A DNA stretch of 64,000 nucleotides from Cercis canadensis (lineage: Eukaryota; Streptophyta; Magnoliopsida; Fabales; Fabaceae), in contig QAOA01006130.1 of assembly GCA_003255065.1 (NCBI GenBank), forward strand, positions 781,687-845,686. Direction: 5' to 3'. The notes under the pieces were generated by a model, which saw only the letters and a list, made by a program, of their open reading frames with translations, had not been told where the DNA came from and ran no database searches. Position numbers and translations under genes: made by a program. This document shows, piece after piece, positions 22,501 through 35,359 of the stretch; position 1 is the stretch's first letter, and each line of letters starts with the position of its first letter.

Positions 22501-22950
22501 AAGAATGAGTGTTTACAACGAACGAAGTTTTGCTGGAGGTTGCATTTCTATGGAATCTTTGTCTTTATGTGGTATTTCTTAACTGATGCAGGTTGCAGTT
22601 TCTCTCTCCCTTCTGAAGTTGATCCTGTCACAGTCATCATTAACAACATTGATAGGGATAGGTAGGCAATTGTAGTTTTGCTATTCCAGAACTCTTTGAA
22701 GAGGTTGTCTACGTTCTTCTTACCCAGTTTGAATTGCTATGCAGCTCTGGTCTTTGCATTCACAGCATTTTTTGTTTATGAGCAATATGAGCCAGAAATT
22801 GATGGATTATTGGAGGTTCTGTTCAACAGTTTAAAAGGGTCAATGAAATTTTTGACCAGAAATTTACCTGAGTTCATATCATCGCTTCTGCATACTCACG
22901 ATAACTTTCAGCCTAGCAAAGCACCAGGAAGGGTAAAGGAGTTGAGATAG
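16538..22950 (+). CDS. 3beta-HSD/C4-decarboxylase-like protein with C-terminal reticulon domain
   Basis: Twelve exons: 16538-16790, 17525-17614, 17722-17855, 17953-18123, 18803-18919, 19006-19085, 19987-20182, 20974-21091, 21462-21636, 22106-22262, 22592-22661, 22745-22950. They total 1767 nt and encode 588 residues. The N-terminal two thirds is a short-chain dehydrogenase/reductase fold with the NAD-binding motif LGGRGFIG at 18-25 and a conserved SSADVVFDG stretch. The C-terminal part (about 387-570) is a reticulon-homology domain with long paired hydrophobic segments (SFTYFLALIMLFYWFFLSG, and LVFAFTAFFVYEQYEPEIDG near the end). This architecture is that of plant 3BETAHSD/D proteins, which take part in sterol C4-demethylation at the ER. 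By recall it is closest to 3BETAHSD/D3 (RTNLB19). The catalytic YxxxK is altered: the segment NMLSDLK has Leu164 where Tyr is expected, with Lys168 retained. This suggests loss of normal dehydrogenase chemistry. Confidence 0.92.
17367..17428. repeat. (TG)n run and poly-T with N in intron 1
   Basis: A TG dinucleotide run at 17367-17382 is followed by a poly-T tract at 17398-17428 that contains one N at 17411. Both lie in intron 1 of the reticulon-type 3beta-HSD gene. Confidence 0.9.
19563..19722 (-). mobile_element. SINE insertion in intron 6 of the reticulon-type 3beta-HSD gene
   Basis: The 160-base body is flanked by a perfect 13-base direct repeat, atattttgcttga, at 19550-19562 and 19723-19735. 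Read on the - strand it starts with a tRNA-like leader (gggtctagtg, similar to a Pol III A box), has gggttctatt as a decayed B-box-like element, and ends in a poly-A tail (the poly-T at about 19565-19580 on the + strand). Target duplication, a tRNA-like head and an A tail together identify a SINE. Its orientation is opposite to the host gene. It resembles the plant Au-like group from memory, but family assignment needs a search. Confidence 0.8.
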
Positions 22951-24352
22951 CTGAGATGAGTTTCAGCTCAGTTCTGTGATCTTTGAGCTCTATTAGGTTT
23001 TTTTAATTAATTACAATACAGGGTTGTGTCCCTAAGGAAAAGATGGGGGATATCAATACATTAGGATGGTCTTCCCCCTTTATTTTCTATAACCACACTT
23101 GAATTAGTGAACATTAATGTCATGCTCAGTCTAACAGGTGAAATATTAAGAAAAAGATGGATAGTTCATACACGTCAAAAATAGTCCAAAATCCAAAATG
23201 CATATGCAGTTCTTATATTTTATGTTTCTTAAATAAATATATAATAGTTATAAATTTAGATTAAATTAAATTACTTTTTAATATGTAAACTTGTGTTTTA
23301 TTTATCAACCTTTTGTTTTCAGTTTCACTTTCTTATTTTTCAGTTATCCCTATTATCTTGCTTTTTATGTTTGGTTAAAAATTTGTGCACAATTAAGTGT
23401 CCACTCTAGATTTGTTAGGTTGAATTCGTTATTACTTTTTTCTATATAAATTTATAAGAGATAAATTATTTAGCTCTGAGCAAGACACATGACAATTAAT
23501 AAATGTCTAGTTACCGATCAACAAAAGAATCATAATTGAGATTTGAGGATCCATTCTTTGAATAATGCAGTTTTGAGAAATAATTCTATTAATATCAGTG
23601 TTTTCAAACTAATTTTATGAATATCGTTGTTTTGGATTTTTTATTATTTTGTTGTTGTTGCACAATAGGAGAGAGAGGTTAAGGATCCTATTTATTATGC
23701 AAAATGAAAATTGTGTAACTATTTGAATGATGTTATTTGTTATGTTACAACTCTACTAGTGGTGCCATGTGTAACAACATAAAAAATAAAATAAAAAATC
23801 TAAAACAATGGTATTTATGAAATTAGTTTGAAAACAGTGATATTGATAAAATTATTTTTTAAAATTACATTATTAAAAGAATTGATCCATGAAATAAAAA
23901 AGAAATTAATTTTTTATATAAAAAATTCAGCATTTCCAACACATAATAATAAAATTATCACCAAATACCAAGTAACGTTCAAAATTCAGCCAGAAAAGAA
24001 AAGCAACACATGGCTTTGACTTATTTGGCTGATCAAATGGGTGTTTACTTTGTAAGATCTTAATCTTCTTTTCTTTTCCCCTTGTACCAAAAAAAAAAAG
24101 TAAAGTATCATAAAGAGGAAACACAATATTGTTTCTCGACCTTTCCAACAAGGCGGTCTGATGACGTGGCCTCAGTCTGAACCGGCAATAAACAAACTTT
24201 CTTAAGGGACCATCGTAATTTGGAAAAACACGTATGATCCGTCGGTTTTCCTCGTCATAAAATCCCTTGATCCCTCTAGGGTTTGCTTGCCTTTGCTCTC
24301 AAAAATTTTACTGGAGGAGTCTCAAAATTATCGGTGGGATTGGGAGCAGAGC
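22951..24352. other. Intergenic between reticulon-type 3beta-HSD and FPA
   Basis: Holds the 3' UTR of the upstream gene, a foldback element (23548-23888) and the FPA promoter. TGACGTGG (near 24162) and a telo-box-like tagggttt (24278-24285) lie upstream of FPA. No further gene is seen. Confidence 0.55.
23548..23888. mobile_element. Foldback MITE
   Basis: Imperfect inverted repeat with arms of about 150 bases. The left arm starts ggatccattctttgaataat and the reverse complement of the right arm starts ggatcaattcttttaataat. Both arms then share ttttcaaactaattt and ttttttatt. No coding capacity. No clear target duplication was found, so the ends are set by the arms. Confidence 0.6.
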
Positions 24353-24400
24353 ATGAGCATCTGTATCGGCTCGGCACAGCGCAGTAATTGTAATTTCTAG
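24353..24400 (+). promoter_or_regulatory. Upstream ORF in FPA leader (15 codons)
   Basis: ATG at 24353 opens a 15-codon frame ending in TAG at 24398-24400, 77 bases before the chosen FPA start. The peptide would read MSICIGSAQRSNCNF. It lies in what is probably the 5' UTR, but the transcription start is not known. Confidence 0.45.
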
Positions 24401-24476
24401 AGATATCTCATTCTAAATCTTGAAAGATTGTGGCCGCAGCGTAGCAGCTTATCGTTGCAGTTTTTCCAACAAGACA

Positions 24477-27400
24477 ATGCCGCTTCCCACCAAAGCCAGT
24501 AAGATTCCTGCACAGGAAGGTGGCGGTGGCGCAATTAATAAGGACTCGGAGGATCCCGACACCCCATCCAACAACCTATGGGTTGGGAATTTGTCGCCAG
24601 AGGTGACGGACTCCGATCTCATGGACCTCTTCGCCCAATACGGGGCGCTCGATAGCGTCACCTCGTATTCGGCACGGAGTTACGCTTTCGTTTTCTTCAA
24701 GCGCATCGAGGATGCCAAAGCTGCTAAGAACGCGTTGCAAGGTGCACTTCTCCGTGGCAATCCCATAAAGATCGAGTTTGCGAGACCGGTTTGTTCTTAT
24801 CTTTGTGCTTTCTTAGGTTTCAATAGATTCTGTTTGATGTTGCTGCTCTTTTACTTTATGCCTGGGTTCGTGTATTATTATTATAAACATCTTATTAGTA
24901 TTACATTGAAATTTCAACCTTTTCTTTCTGTAAACTTTATGCTCCAATTCCTTACTACCGCAATCGCCAGTATTTTTTTTTTCTTTTAAATTCTCATGAT
25001 AGTTGATTATTTTTTTTTCTCTAACAATCTTAACAATACGTTCAATCAACCCAAGTACATTACCAAGGACGGTGTAGAAACGTCTTCGCTGAGCCAAAAA
25101 TTCGCGAGCGTAATACGTCAAGAGACAATCCTATTATTACAAACGTCTTTTTGGGTAGGGAGGCTGCGGAATTAATTAATTAGTCGTATGCTCTTTCAGG
25201 AAAAAAAAAAAAAAAAAAAAGATAAATTCTCCTATCCTGATTTCGTTCTAGTCATATTTGTTAAATAGGCTGTATGATTCACAAACTAGCGAATTTGGAT
25301 AAATGTAGTCAAAATATAATTTCTATCAGTCAAGCTGAACGCATTCTAACTTCAATTCGTTCTGATCATAAAGTAGCTGTATCTGTTAAGCATGTAGTAT
25401 GATTCAAAAACTAAGGGCAAACTATGGAATTTGAATATTGATAAGTGTAGTCAAAACATAATTTCTATCAGTCGAGCTGAACGCACTCTAACTTCAATTC
25501 GTTCTGTGTTGAATAGGTAGTGATTCACAAACTAGCTGTAAACTAAGGAATTTGAATATTGATGGGAAAAACTCTAGTAACAAAACTTACTCAGTCACAA
25601 CTGTTGTTCCGACTGATAGTGATTTGTCAACATAAATCTTGCCCTTTTACTCCTTCGCATGTCATGTTTCTTTAAAGCTTGTTTTATATTTGATATTTAA
25701 AGTGGTGCGCTTTAGTATGAAAACATACACATCTAAACTATTTGAGTTGCGGTTGTTGCCCTTTTTTTTGATGCAACTTAGATCCTTTACAGGTCAAACT
25801 TAATCAGCATTTCACTAAACCTCTTCCCTACCTGAGTCATCCAATATCATTTTATTGGTAGTCAATTGTGCATCTTTTATGATGGGGCCAATATTGTGGA
25901 AGTTATCAATTTCAGTGCTTTACTGGCCAAAGTAGACGGAAAAACTCATGTTATGTAATGTGCTAACCCTAGTTATATATTAACCTCACAAACTTGTAGA
26001 AATCAAATTCAATTAAGTGAATCAGACTTCCTACCTTGTAAACTTGTAGAAATCAAGTCCAATAAGGTGAAGATTAGAGCTTCATCATACTTTCTTCTTT
26101 AATTTATCTGGAAATTGAACTTTTAGGATATGCACACTTAGTGTCAGTTTGTTTTCATCATTAGTTGATCTGTAAATTTAATACATGGTTGAGCACACTA
26201 TGGGCAGTTATGACATTTGACCAGCTTATTATGAATTTGATAATAGTCTGATGGATCTGTCACTATTTTTGTCAGAGAAAACTACTAATTGGGTTATCTG
26301 GTATTTTTTTTAAAAAAAAAAATGCCAAGGGAGGTCGCTATAGGTTTTGAAAATAGAGGGAAGGCGTGTGTGGATTTTTCTTTTATTTTGAGTAGTTATG
26401 ATAAATACATAACTTAAATTTGGAAAATAGAAATTATCTAGAAAAATACAATGAGACCTCTGTTTCTCTCTTCCCTTTTGGTGGTAGTTATTTCTTTTAA
26501 TTTCTCCTCCTATGCAAAGAAAATTGTGAAAGTAAGAGACATTTGTAAACAAACGAAAAACCTCCCTTGTGTTCAGCTGTTCTGAACTCCAGGCCAGGTG
26601 AAGCAGTGGGTGCAAATCTCATTAGTCTTGGTGTACTACTGCATAACTTGTGCCAATCTTTCCAACGCTATCATACTTGTGAAGTCGCTCATCAAACAGA
26701 CTGGTGATCATAATTTAATAGTACATTACAAAGATTGTAAAGAGATTTATGGCATTAACTTGGGTGACCTGCAGATGGTCAAACAGTACCTCAATTATGG
26801 AGATTACCAGGGCATGAACATGGTTGTCTGATGATTGTTCATATGGAATACATGATAAATCACTACCCCAAGTGCATTTTATGATTGCAACAGATATTGT
26901 TTATATCTTTTGGATTATAGCTAATATACTTAGTAAGAATCAGTTTGTTTCTGTAGCTTGTATCTCTGGTAATGTTTAAGCAGTTTTTGAGGTAAATGAT
27001 ACATAACCTAAACATTGACGTGTATAATATTATGCAATGACTTGTAGTTGTAGGGAGACTTTCTGTGTTTATAGTATATACCATGCATCTTGAATGGGTT
27101 GGACCTTAAGTGCAGGGGTCTATTCCTTAGGGGGTAAAACGACTACACTTTTATATATACATCAATTTGGTTTGGTTTCACTTGTTTGGAAAATTTCCAA
27201 AACCTTGAACTGAATTAATTAAGGATAAAATATTCTTTGTAATTGAACTGAACCAACCCAAACCCTGGATGAAACTGAATTAACTTCATGGTTTGGTTTG
27301 ATTAGTTTGATTTGCTTGGTTCAGATTGATGAGCACTTAAAACTCTATTATTCTTCAACTTGGATTCCTTTGTTCTTTGAAGTTACTTATTAATATGCTA

Positions 27401-30400
27401 GACATGACCATGCATTATCTTTTTGGATGAATAGGCAGGAACGTTGGCAAGCATTTTAACAAATATTTACTCATCTTGTGATGCTTAATGCTAATTTTCT
27501 GATAGAAGTCAATTTTTACTTCCAATTGGATCAATCCATAAGAATGTCATGCAAACCGTGCTTTGTCACTTTTGCCAATGCTCATTTTATCATCTTTACT
27601 ATCCTTTTTGATTATAATGCTTGATGTTTCTTAATTTTGAATGCTAGAGTGTATGCATCTAGATTCTGGGTATTTAGAGTTTCCCTGTATCTATTCTCTG
27701 CTTGATGCAGTTAGCCTTTGATAATTGTGCAACTTGTTATATGGTCTTTTTGGTAATAGCTGCTGTAGTGCTAACCTTTTTTCTCTATGGTTGACTTTAT
27801 TTTATGCCTCTATCGCCTTGATGCTTATGCCATGGACTACAGTAAAATGGGGCTTCCGCAGTATTAATGATATATGCATTTCCTAAACCTGTGTCATACT
27901 TTGCCTTAACTACATGGTTGTCTTTATCGATTTATTTATTATTTTCCAAACCTGGATAGCTTTGTGTTTTGCATAGCTTAGCTGCTGAAATTTATGGAAG
28001 AGGTCTCACCTTTGATGCAAGGATGTGATTTTCTTTTTATAGTAGCAAGATGTATTGATCCTAATGCGTTTGCTTTTAGAATTGTTTATATGTTGATAAT
28101 AGATATTAAGATGTGCATTATTGTGATGTGTGTTTGAATTCCTGAAAATCTTCATTTTAGGCGAAGCCATGCAAACATCTATGGGTGGGTGGTATTAGCC
28201 CAGCTGTGACAAAGGAAGAATTGGAGGCTGAATTTCGCAAATTTGGGAAAATTGAGGATTTTAAGTTTCTTAGAGACCGCAATACTGCATGTGTTGAATA
28301 CTTCAATTTGGAAGATGCTACCCAGGCCATGAAAATCATGAATGGGAAGCGTATAGGTGGGGAGCAGATTCGTGTGGACTTTCTCCGATCACAGTCTTCA
28401 AAAAAAGTAAGTTCATGTTTTGTAGCAGTGGTTTTGTTAATTACCTGTTTTACTAGACACATCTTGATGCATCATGGCCGTGTATGCCGTGTATGCAGAA
28501 TAAGTTTAATTAGGTTGTTTGGATGTGGTTGGTTGAAGATGACACTGTCTGGAATGGTATTTCTTGCATTAACAAATAATTCAGACTTGAGTATCAAGTT
28601 TTTTGTCAAGTTGTTGCACTTATGAATCTTGTACAGACTTTGGTTGCTCAAAATTTTTGAGTTTTGTCTGATTGGGTTGACAGTCTACTTGGATGCGAGC
28701 TATATCAGCTTCATTCTGAATACTTTGTGCCTCCATGTACCATATAGAAATTGGTCCCTTGTGTGTGTGGCCGGGGGGGNGGGGGGGGGGGGGTGTTCTT
28801 TTCTTGTTCTGCTCGTTATTATACTGGAAGTAACTGATGTCTCCTTTGCTGATCTCTGTAGGAAATGTTGCTTGATTATGGGCAGATGCAGGGAAAATTT
28901 GTGGGGCCTACTGAGTCCTATACTGGTCAGAAAAGACCACAGGTGATTTTGCTGAGCATCTAACTGCAATTTTGTTGTATTAAGTGCTGGAGAACTGTTC
29001 TACATCAACCATGGGCATGTCTTCTGTTTGTCAAATGATGCATGTTTTAAGAAGACAACATATTGTTAATCAGAACGTGCAATAACATAGTTATGTTTTC
29101 TCCAAATTTGTTATTGTGTTAGTTTTCCTTATAAATATTTGTTCATGTGTTACAGCATTCACAACCTTTCCTGGGGAGAAAGGGGGATGGTCAACCATCC
29201 AATATATTGTGGATAGGTTACCCTCCTTCCCTGCAGATTGATGAACAAATGCTTCACAATGCCATGATCTTATTTGGCGAAATTGAGAGAATTAAGAGCT
29301 TCCCTTCAAGGCATTATTCATTTGTCGAATTTAGGAGTGTGGATGAAGCTCGGCGTGCTAAGGAGGGTCTTCAAGGTCGGCTTTTTAATGATCCTCGAAT
29401 AACGATTATGTATTCAAGCAGTGAGTTGGCACCTGGCAAAGATTATCCTGGGTTTTACACTGGAAGTAAAGGGCCAAGACCGGACATGTTCCTGAATGAG
29501 CATCCATTTCGACCAGTACAGATGGATGTCTTTGGTCATAATCGTACAATGGTTCCAAATAATTTTCCTGGACAGTTACCACCCAGTGGTATTATTGGAC
29601 CAAATGTTCCAATGAGACCTTTTGGTCCTCAAGGTAGTCTTGAACCTCCAATTTCAGGCCCTGAGTTTAATGATCTTGGAACACTTCCCAATGCAAGCTC
29701 TAAAAATCAAATGGGTCCAAACTGGAAAAGGCCTTCTCCTCCTGCACCAGGGATGCTTTCTTCTTCTGTGCCGGGTATTAGGCCTCCTACCAAATCCGCA
29801 TCTGGTGCATGGGATGTACTTGACATAAACCAATTTCAGAGAGATTCTAAACGTTCAAGGGTAGATGGTGCTTTACCTGTTGATGATACACCATTTCCTT
29901 TAAGAAATATTGATGATCGTGCATTGGGACTAGAACAACCATATGCAATTGATCCAGTTGTTGGTGGAGGGGGATCCAGTCCTTATGTAAACATTCAAGG
30001 AAAGACTCACCTTAGTCCAATGGAAACCAGGATCACAGCTGGAGTACCTGGTCCTGTTCAACCCGATGTTGATCATATATGGCGTGGAATTATTGCGAAA
30101 GGGGGAACACCTGTTTGTCATGCTCGCTGTGTCCCTATAGGAAAAGGGATAGGGACTGAGCTGTGAGTATACTTTCCCTGTTCTTTATGTCGCAGTTAAA
30201 TTATGGAAGTCAAATGAAAAAAGAGAAGGAAATGGGAATGCTAACTAGGAATCAGTTGCTTTCTGTAGGATTCTTTTCTTTACTTCTCCATTATTCTTTG
30301 CAAGTTCCAGACAGAAAGCTTCTTTCCTTTGAGTGTTCATAGTTTCTGTGGGATATATTTAGGTCATTTGATCTGTTACTGGTTTGTTTGTCATGCTAGC

Positions 30401-31917
30401 ATTTCTGGTAATCTTGTTCTTCCGGGGGATCAACAGGAAGAATGGCGTATTTATTATTCTTGTTTTTGGATTTTTGTAGGGGTAAATTGTAGAGAACCCC
30501 ATTCAACTTTGGCCCATGTTGATTGGATTTTTGTCTGGTCTTTTGTTGTATTCTCTTTTGCAGGCCTGAAGTTGTTGATTGCTCAGCCAGGACGGGATTG
30601 GATATGCTTACAAAACACTATGCTGATGCTACTGGATTTGATATTGTTTTCTTTTTGCCTGATAGTGAAGATGACTTTGCTTCATACACTGAATTCCTTC
30701 GCTACCTTGGTGCAAAAAACCGTGCTGGTGTTGCCAAATTTGTTGATGGAACCACCTTATTTTTGGTACCTCCCTCTGATTTCCTAACGAAGGTTTTGAA
30801 AGTCACAGGGCCTGAACGTCTATATGGTGTGGTTCTTAAGTTTCCACGAGTTCCAAGTAGCACATCAGGGCAGCAATCATCGCATTTTCCTATTCCTTCA
30901 ACTCAATATATTGATAGGGAGCAGATTGCTCCTTCACAAGCTGATTATGGCTTGATCCCTCCAAAAGAGGAACAGGTTTTGGCAATGGATTATAACAGAT
31001 TGCTGCATGAGGAGTCTAGGCTTCCTCTGAAACCACTTTATCCTGCTACAAGTGGCCCCTCTTCTGTTCAGTCGGTACCCGCAGATTATGCCTCTGGTAA
31101 TACTGCTTCTGCATCCCAAGCTGGAGTTGCATTAACCCCTGAGCTTATTGCCACTCTAGCTTCTTTACTTCCTTCAACTACACAATCATCCGCAGATGGT
31201 GTTAAGTCAGCAATAGGCTCCTCAACTGTGAAGCCTCCTTTTCCTCCTGTTGCACCTAGTGATGGAAACCAATCTCATTTATGGAAACAGGATCATCAAA
31301 TTGCAGACCAATCCAGTCACACTCCTCAACAGTTGGGGAGTGTGTATAATCTCCAGGGTCCTCACTATCACGCATATCCACCTCCATCTACACATGGCCA
31401 CTCTGGTCAAGTGGTCCCAGGCAGTTCTCATATACAAGGCTCCACTTCCAGCTTGCAGCAGCAGGGTGCTGTTTCATCTAGACCTACGAGTAATTTCATG
31501 GTACCATCTCAAAGTGGACAGATGGTTGTATCCCCACAAGTCAGTCAGCAGTATCAGATTGATATTGCCCCTAGCACTCAGAAAGGTTATGGAGTGGTTC
31601 AGGGAACAGATGCCTCTGGTTTATATAGTTCTCAAGGTTTTCAGCAACCTAATAATTCTATCACCGCTTCTAATCAAGTTCATGGTGCTAATCCTTCACA
31701 ACCTCAAACAATCGTGGCATATACAGCCGACAAAGTGAACACAGACCTTCCTAATCAGCAACTTCAATCCGCTCTCTTTGGAGCTGGCCAGGGCACATCA
31801 GAAGTGGAGGCTGATAAGAACCAGAGATACCAGTCAACACTACAATTTGCTGCCAACCTTCTATTCCAAATACAGCAGCAAACCCAAGGAGGGAGAGGGC
31901 CTGGAAATCAACAATGA
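24477..31917 (+). CDS. FPA: Flowering time control protein FPA (RRM/SPOC, Spen family)
   Basis: Five exons: 24477-24788, 28161-28406, 28862-28942, 29156-30162, 30564-31917. They total 3000 nt and encode 999 residues. Three RRMs are present: about 32-103 ([19 protein letters not shown]), 107-181 ([10 protein letters not shown]) and 228-302 ([16 protein letters not shown]). A SPOC domain follows at about 518-645 ([20 protein letters not shown], then [13 protein letters not shown] and [10 protein letters not shown]). The C-terminal third is rich in Gln, Ser and Pro. FPA is a nuclear protein of the autonomous flowering pathway that controls 3'-end selection of many transcripts, including FLC antisense RNA. 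Splicing joins EFARP to AKPCK, as in the Arabidopsis protein. Intron 1 is 3372 bases, much longer than the others. This fits the known autoregulation of FPA through premature polyadenylation within its own first intron. The start is the first ATG in frame with RRM1. Confidence 0.95.
25271..25565. repeat. Tandem repeat in FPA intron 1
   Basis: About 2.3 copies of a 121-125 base unit. Copies start at gattca near 25276, 25401 and 25522. The unit includes tttctatcagtc and cttcaattcgttctg. Copies differ by small insertions and deletions. Confidence 0.8.
28772..28791. repeat. Poly-G tract with N in FPA intron 2
   Basis: A run of about 20 G broken by one N at 28780, within the intron between exons 2 and 3. 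The true length is uncertain. Confidence 0.85.
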
Positions 31918-34900
31918 AAATTGCTGTAAGTAATCATTATCCATTATTAATTCCTTTAAATGGTTGAAATACATCCTTTATATGTTATCTCTGCTGAAGG
32001 TATTAATTCACTGACCTAGGCTGGTTTTTTCATCACAACTAGGGATTGTGATCCTCTTTTTTACTTTTTCCCTAAATGATTATATATCATAGACATTGTT
32101 TACCATACTACTGGGAAATTGGATGTGATGTGCTGCATAGCCTTGCTGTAGATGTTAGTGCAAAATGTCTATGGGTTCTGAGCCTCAAAACTTGAAAACC
32201 GCCTAGTCACATGGGGAATATCCAATGGTATTTGAACTTAGAGATACAATGAGCACTTGTAGAATAATCACAAGTGTCTTCTGTAACTGATCACTTTGTT
32301 TGTTTTAAGCATTTGAAGAGAAATTGCAAGGTTGTAATGATAGTTCTTGGAAATGTATTGTGATCAGGCTAAGTTCATTTTTTGAGATATGTTGTGATCT
32401 AATAGCATCCCTTGAAAATGCTAGAATAATTTCTTGTTGAGTTTTTTTATCTAAAAAAAGTTGTTTGTTAGGTTGATTGAACTGATTTTGGTATAATTTA
32501 TCTGTCTCTGCTCTAGGTAGCATCTGATGATGAGTTTACTCGTTAACATCATTGGTTTTAATTTACTAAATTAACAAGAAAAAGACAGGAAAAACATTTC
32601 AGTGGTGTTGTCTGTTCACAGGGTTGTACTTTTTGAGCAATATCTTATGACTCTTACTTTGGTTTCTGTCCATTTAATTGGATTATGATTCCATGTTTGA
32701 ATTGCTATGACTAATAGCGGTTTACCTGAGTGTTTAACTGTAGTCACTACTGTTTGATGGGGGAATAAGCGTTTGTTTTGATTACTGACTAGAATGTAAT
32801 TGTTGGTGTTGGCGTCTAGGTAATGCCCTGTTACATGAAATTTTAGGTTGAGAGCCATAGCTGGTTTTATAAATTGCAGTCGAGTCATTCTGGATAACAA
32901 GGAGGCTTTTCTGTTGGGACTCTAGTCACTGTTTTAGGAACAGATCTCATATTTTCCCAAGGGTCAAATGTTTTATCAACTTGCTTAGTTTCAGGTATAG
33001 ATATTAACTAGGTACCAGTTCTTTTGGTATGGTACTATGGTGTTTAGGTACTTGTGCTGTGGTTCAGATGGAGTCGAGTGAGTTTCCCATTTGGAGTTGA
33101 TGTTGCTTTATGCTTATATTTTGTACTGTCATTCATTCTACAATTTAGTCTTTTACTCATGCCACATATAGTTTTATTCTCTTCTCTCAAATTTATTATG
33201 CCATAATGTTTCTTTCTGTATGTTTTTCATTGCTATAGTATATCTTTACAATTGGTTGAATATGTTTGTAGAGGCAAATAATGTGACATAGAATTAGGTA
33301 CATTAATCTTGAACTTCGCTTTGCTGCAATTGCATGGTAATGTCTTTATTTCTCCTAAATTACTCGATTGTTTAGCTGTAGGCTTTGGAGCCCTTTACTT
33401 TTTCTTTTTCCCTTGAAGCTACATTTTTTAGGTTTTGGGAATTCAATCTCTCTCTAACTCTTTCCACTTTGAGCTGTAATTTGCACTATGTAAGGATCTT
33501 TGCACTTGCTTTCAAATATTATGTGGTGATACTTGCTGATTAAATTTGTAAGTTAAGAGTTACCACTATGATACGATCCCAGTTTACTATAATCGGTTGA
33601 CTGAATTTACACAATTGTTACCAGATGCCAATTTTGACACCCAACTCATTTCTCCTGTTTCCTTATTATTACTCTTCTAACTACAAGAACTTATACTAGT
33701 AAAAGATTGTGCTTTGGGGTTTGAAAAAGGGAAATGACCTGAAAGATTATCACCTCAGGATCCTTTATATACCTGACACCCAATGGAATCCATAATACTA
33801 TGAATCTATTCGTATCCATCCAGGCTGTGTTTAGAGAAAAGCTTACAAAAAATAACCCCCCCAAAGTGACCTTGTTGATTTTGTTATACAAGTTGGACAG
33901 CAAACTTAAATATGAAAATTATAAACCTTGCGAATTCCACTGTTAAATGTAGGCAATTTGATAATATCCACGTGGTTAGGGTCTGTCAATTGCGATTTGT
34001 GTCCATATCGTGTCCTTACGTCAATCTCTTAGCTCATAATGTGGAAGTAACTACTTAAATTAGTCCTGGGAAGAGTAACACCTGAACATCACTGGTCTGC
34101 TTCTCTTTCTTAGAATTAAAATACTTGTGTAAAATTTCTTAGCAACTTATTATATCACCAGGGGGCATGCATATGCTGAATTATAGGCATTTTTATGGAT
34201 GTTAAGTTGATCCTGACGGCTTTGTTTGAAAAGAGAATAGTCACAGGAAAGCTAGAGTACGTGAGTAATGCTTGAGCATTAGTTATTATAAGTACAGGTG
34301 AACATTCAGCATGACTGGAATAATGGCAGACAACTTTGAAGTGAGTTTGAATGATTAGAACATAATCTAGGTCAAAATGCTTCATGTTCTTGATGGTGAT
34401 TTTTCTGTCAATTCTTTTTCTCTCAAATCATTACCGCCCGTTTAAATTGACCAAATTAAATGTAAAGAGAGGAGTCACGTACTTTTAGAGTGTGCAAAAA
34501 GGAGAAATAACTTTCGCCTCCTCATAAAGTATATATTCAGTCATCTATTACATGTTTAAGTATCAGGTGGTTAGGGGACCAGTCTTGTTGTTTTCCGAAG
34601 TTGTCTAATGTGTCGATGAATGATCGTCAAGTATTCCTGCACATTTTAGTTCCATATTATATTAGGATCTAGACGGTTTGCATTCAATTGTCATCAATGT
34701 CTTTCTCCCGGCAGTTTTAGGTGATTTGTACATTCAATCTGATGTGGATGGGTATAAGGAAGGGTTCTTGAAAGGAAAAGATATTTATTTAAATTTCACT
34801 TTATAACTAATTCTTGCAATCAGGGATGGATACCATAATGACATTTTCTCTAAAAAGACCAATAAATTTGACTTGAAAGTGTACAATTGCTAATGGTGAT

Positions 34901-35324
34901 GTTATGGTCCCTCGTTGAGTTTGCGATTACATTTATTGCTGGCTAGGCTTCATTGGTGCTCCAATTGAGTAAGTTAAGGTTCTTCTTTGACTGAACCCCA
35001 AATATTTGATCAGGTTGCAGAGTGATGAAATACTGAAATTAAGAATCATAACTTTCCAAATAAAATCACCGGTAACTTTTTAATATTATAATAAAAGAAA
35101 TGAATGGCTCGTTTCTGTCCGGTAACCAAGTTTTGTATGGATGTCTTCACATCACATGCCAATGCCAATGCTAATGCCATGAGAATTGAATGTGTAGTGT
35201 ATATATTAACAATTGCGTGCTTTGAGATTTAGGTCGTTAATAATTAGAAGTGGGACCATATGGAATAATTATAGTTGGCAGAGTTCGTTGCTCTGGAATT
35301 GGAAACCTCTTACTAGATCATTTG

Positions 35325-35359
<35 letters not shown>

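Noticed and set aside
30329..30523. Continuation of an open frame upstream of FPA exon 5
   Set aside because: It is FPA intron 4; GT at 30163 and AG at 30562-30563 restore the conserved join TEL-PEV.
31250..31738. 162-residue + strand frame
   Set aside because: Out-of-frame shadow of FPA exon 5, which is clearly coding in another frame.
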